DNA of 54,360 nucleotides, from positions 1-54,360 of the forward strand of contig JADHVR010000017.1 of NCBI GenBank assembly GCA_016783885.1, in the 5' to 3' direction. This document shows, in pieces, positions 52,074-54,360 of this stretch. The stretch is from Bacteroidales bacterium (GTDB lineage: Bacteria > Bacteroidota > Bacteroidia > Bacteroidales > JAADJA01). The position numbers and the translations under genes are program-made. How positions within the stretch are numbered: the stretch's first letter is position 1; every line of letters starts with the position of its first letter. The notes beneath the pieces were generated by a model, which was given only the letters and a program-made list of their open reading frames with translations, made no database searches and was not told the DNA's origin.

Positions 52074-54188
52074 ATGAAAAAAATATTATTACTTATTTCA
52101 TCTGTTCTGCTGATTACGTTTAATGGTTTTAATAAAGATATAAATCTTAGCGATGCAGAAAAAGTTGCATTGAATTTCTATTTTTTAAAATGCGAACAGA
52201 ATGCTATCAACGCAAATTATAATGAGTTATTAATACTTGATCAAATTGTTTATGGCGATATTAACAAGCCGGATTTTTATGCAATTACATTTGAACCGTG
52301 TGGATTTGTGATTGTATCAGGTGTTGATGAACTTTATCCGATTATCGGATATTCAATACAAAATGAATTTGACAAAGATAATCAACCCGAACATTACAAA
52401 AGTTTTTTGCAAAGTTATTCCGACAAAATAGCTTATATCAGGGAAAATGGGATTATTTCTAACGAGAATATTAAAGAGGCATGGGATTATTATTCGAGTG
52501 AAAAAATTGAACCTGAAGAACTTTTTTATACAAAAGATATTTTAGAGCCTATTGTACCATGTCAATGGAATCAGGGTTATCCGTATAACATCTTATGCCC
52601 TGAAGACAATAATGGGCCGGGGGGGCATGTATATGCAGGTTGCGTGGCAACTGCCATGGCTCAGGTAATGTATTACTGGAGATATCCTCTTCAGGGTACG
52701 GGTTCACATTCTTATTACTGGGGTTCTTATGGATATATCTACGCAAATTTTGGCGCAACACAATATGAATGGGATGCAATGGAAAACAGCATCAACCATA
52801 ATAACCCGTATCCGATAGCCGAACTTCAGTTTCATTGTGGTGTGGCTGTTGAAATGATGTATAGCCCAAATGGTTCGGGAGCCTACAGCTCGGATGTGCC
52901 ACCGGCACTCGAAAATTATTTTGGATATTCGCAGGATGCCTCATTTTTATGGAAAGATAATTATTCAAACTCAGAATGGATTAACATGCTGAAGGATAAT
53001 TTGGATGACGGAATGCCGATGTATTATTCGGGTTATAGTACAGCCGGCGGACATGCGTTTGTTTGCGACGGCTACCAGGACGAGCTTTTTCATTTTAACT
53101 TTGGTTGGGGTGGCAGTTCCGATGGTTATTATTCCTTGGCAAGTGTAAACGGGTTCAACGCCGGACAAGGTAGTGTTTTCGATATTTATCCCGATTCAAA
53201 TTATCCGTATTATTGCTCGGGCGATAAAACTTTCACTGAAAAAAGAGGCACATTTGAAGACGGTAGCGGACCGGTTGCCGATTATCAGAATCTTAGTGAG
53301 TGTACATGGCTTATTTCTCCGCAAACACCGGAGGATTCAATCACAAGTATAACTCTTTCATTTTCGAGGTTCGATGTTGCAATAAATGACAACCTTATTA
53401 TATATGACGGATCAACAACTGATGATGAAATTCTGGCTTCTTTAACAGGGACGGATATTCCTGATGCTATTACCTCGACCGGCAATGAAATGTTTATTCA
53501 ATTTATTTCGGATGGTTCGGGTACTTCTACTGGCTGGCTGGCTTCATTTTATTCAGAAATACCGGATTTTTGCAAAGGCGTTACAACTTTTACCGGACAA
53601 ACGGAAAGTTTCAGTGATGGCAGTGGAAGTTTTAAATATCATAATTCATCTGTGTGCATGTGGATGATACTCCCTGAAAATGCAGAAAGTGTTACCATTG
53701 AATTTACGGAATTCGATACAGAACCTGGTATGGACGTTGTTATGGTATTTGATTATGAATCTCAGGAGCTATTGGCTGAGTATTCGGGTCATTATTCTGT
53801 AAACGACCTTCCTGCTCCGGTTACATCGTATAGCGGAAAGATGTTTTTAGCTTTTTCTTCTAATAAAGAATTGAATTTTGACGGATGGGCAGCGAATTAT
53901 AACACAATACCGGTTGGGGTTAAAGATGTTCAAGATATACACTCGCTTAAAGTTTATCCGAATCCTGCGAATGATTTACTTAATATCAGCTTTATTCCCA
54001 AATCAGAAACCGATGTTCGGGTTCAGCTTCAAAATATAGATGGGAAAATTGTTTATTCCCAAAATCTTTCTAACATCAAAAATGAGATTTTACATACAAT
54101 TGATATTTCTGAAATGTCTTCCGGAATGTACATTTTAATTATAAAAAGTGATAAAGCATTAATACGCGATAAGATAATTAAGAAATAA
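52074..54188 (+). CDS. T9SS-sorted C10 (streptopain-like) cysteine protease with CUB domains
   Basis: A 704-residue secreted protease. Signal peptide (1-19), a Spi-like propeptide (INLSDAEKVALNFYFLK, FYAITFEPCGFVIVSGVDELYPIIGYS), then the C10 catalytic domain with Cys190 (AGCVATAMAQVMYYW), His327 (GGHAFVCDGY) and the FNFGWGGSSDGYY segment. Two CUB-like modules follow (~380-490 and ~500-605; e.g. CSGDKTFTEKRGTFEDGSG, LIIYDGSTTDDEILASLTG) and a C-terminal T9SS domain (KVYPNPANDLLNISF ... SSGMYILIIKSDKA). It probably degrades protein outside the cell. Monocistronic. Confidence 0.9.
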   Translation: MKKILLLISSVLLITFNGFNKDINLSDAEKVALNFYFLKCEQNAINANYNELLILDQIVYGDINKPDFYAITFEPCGFVIVSGVDELYPIIGYSIQNEFDKDNQPEHYKSFLQSYSDKIAYIRENGIISNENIKEAWDYYSSEKIEPEELFYTKDILEPIVPCQWNQGYPYNILCPEDNNGPGGHVYAGCVATAMAQVMYYWRYPLQGTGSHSYYWGSYGYIYANFGATQYEWDAMENSINHNNPYPIAELQFHCGVAVEMMYSPNGSGAYSSDVPPALENYFGYSQDASFLWKDNYSNSEWINMLKDNLDDGMPMYYSGYSTAGGHAFVCDGYQDELFHFNFGWGGSSDGYYSLASVNGFNAGQGSVFDIYPDSNYPYYCSGDKTFTEKRGTFEDGSGPVADYQNLSECTWLISPQTPEDSITSITLSFSRFDVAINDNLIIYDGSTTDDEILASLTGTDIPDAITSTGNEMFIQFISDGSGTSTGWLASFYSEIPDFCKGVTTFTGQTESFSDGSGSFKYHNSSVCMWMILPENAESVTIEFTEFDTEPGMDVVMVFDYESQELLAEYSGHYSVNDLPAPVTSYSGKMFLAFSSNKELNFDGWAANYNTIPVGVKDVQDIHSLKVYPNPANDLLNISFIPKSETDVRVQLQNIDGKIVYSQNLSNIKNEILHTIDISEMSSGMYILIIKSDKALIRDKIIKK

Positions 54189-54221
54189 GAATAGTAAAAA
54201 TTATTGAATTATTGAATAACT

Positions 54222-54360
54222 GATGTTTTAGCCCCTCAGAAAGTCGGACAAGGTTATAGTTAAAAATCTATAAATTTGTACGATTATGACAAGAAAAAGA
54301 ACATTTACCAAGGAAGAAAAGCTTCAGTTTTTACAAGAGGCTGAACAAAATGGTGTAAAG
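54222..54360 (+). mobile_element. Left end of an IS3-family insertion sequence (partial)
   Basis: From about 54222 the sequence TGATGTTTTAGCCCCTCAGA looks like the terminal inverted repeat of an IS3-like element (ends begin TGA), 64 bases before a transposase start. The right end lies outside the window. Confidence 0.6.
54286..54360 (+). CDS. IS3/IS911-family transposase OrfA (partial)
   Basis: Only the first 25 residues are in the window: MTRKRTFTKEEKLQFLQEAE, then QNGVK. This is the start of an OrfA helix-turn-helix DNA-binding protein of the IS3 family, truncated by the window edge. OrfB would follow by frameshift fusion. Confidence 0.8.
   Translation, partial: MTRKRTFTKEEKLQFLQEAEQNGVK

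Noticed and set aside
54222..54360. Complete insertion sequence
   Set aside because: Only the left end and 25 transposase codons are in the window, so it is listed as partial.

Overview
The window looks like a chromosomal segment of an anaerobic member of the Bacteroidota, probably an uncultured Bacteroidales-like lineage. The evidence is low-GC DNA, promoter boxes of the TAnnTTTG type, four secreted proteins with C-terminal type IX secretion (T9SS) sorting domains, the long Bacteroidota form of NusB, and TGA used as a normal stop. The species cannot be named from sequence alone.

Layout. 1-1.6 kb: a VapBC-type toxin-antitoxin pair, two 136-bp direct repeats rich in hairpins, and a tRNA-Leu(UAG). 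1.7-7.4 kb: household and secreted genes (MORN-like protein, thioesterase, serine hydrolase lipoprotein, a long KamA-family radical SAM enzyme, a DUF4412-like protein). 7.7-10.5 kb: a restriction-modification cassette of the MjaI type, with a methyltransferase carrying a nuclease-fold tail, a small gene broken by one TGA, and the endonuclease. It is bounded by inverted and direct repeats. 10.9-15.9 kb: a four-gene same-strand cluster of envelope proteins (two with DUF5675, one of these also a muramidase, and two DUF4230-like proteins), which I could not match to a described system.

15.9-21.1 kb: an NAD-linked [NiFe] hydrogenase operon, hoxF-U-Y-H plus its maturation protease. 21.2-23.2 kb: a membrane protein and an epimerase-like SDR protein. 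23.4 kb: a second hydrogenase protease standing alone. 24.1-30.3 kb: three T9SS cargo proteins, including a metalloprotease with a beta-helix-like region. 31.2-38.8 kb: a second hydrogenase operon that joins an Mvh-type (group 3c-like) [NiFe] hydrogenase and MvhD to two HdrA-like flavoproteins and a membrane QmoC-like subunit. No HdrB is present, so the apparent electron outlet is the membrane quinone pool rather than a heterodisulfide. The two HdrA-like proteins have lost complementary Fe-S domains.

38.8-43.3 kb: a recombination scar. The 3' end of a hydroxymethylglutaryl-CoA lyase gene (365 bp, 11 differences, no gaps) is duplicated and fused to an RHS fragment; between the copies lie a TPR/VanZ gene pair and an element with perfect 26-bp inverted ends. 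43.3-54.2 kb: membrane glycosyltransferase-like protein, prohibitin, AMMECR1, a YD-like lipoprotein, NusB, a five-LysM periplasmic-binding protein, GMP synthase and a C10 cysteine protease. The window ends inside an IS3-family element.

The two hydrogenases probably exchange H2 with NAD(H) in one case and with quinone, and perhaps ferredoxin, in the other. This would fit a fermentative or H2-cycling anaerobe. That is inference; no Hyp maturation genes are in the window.
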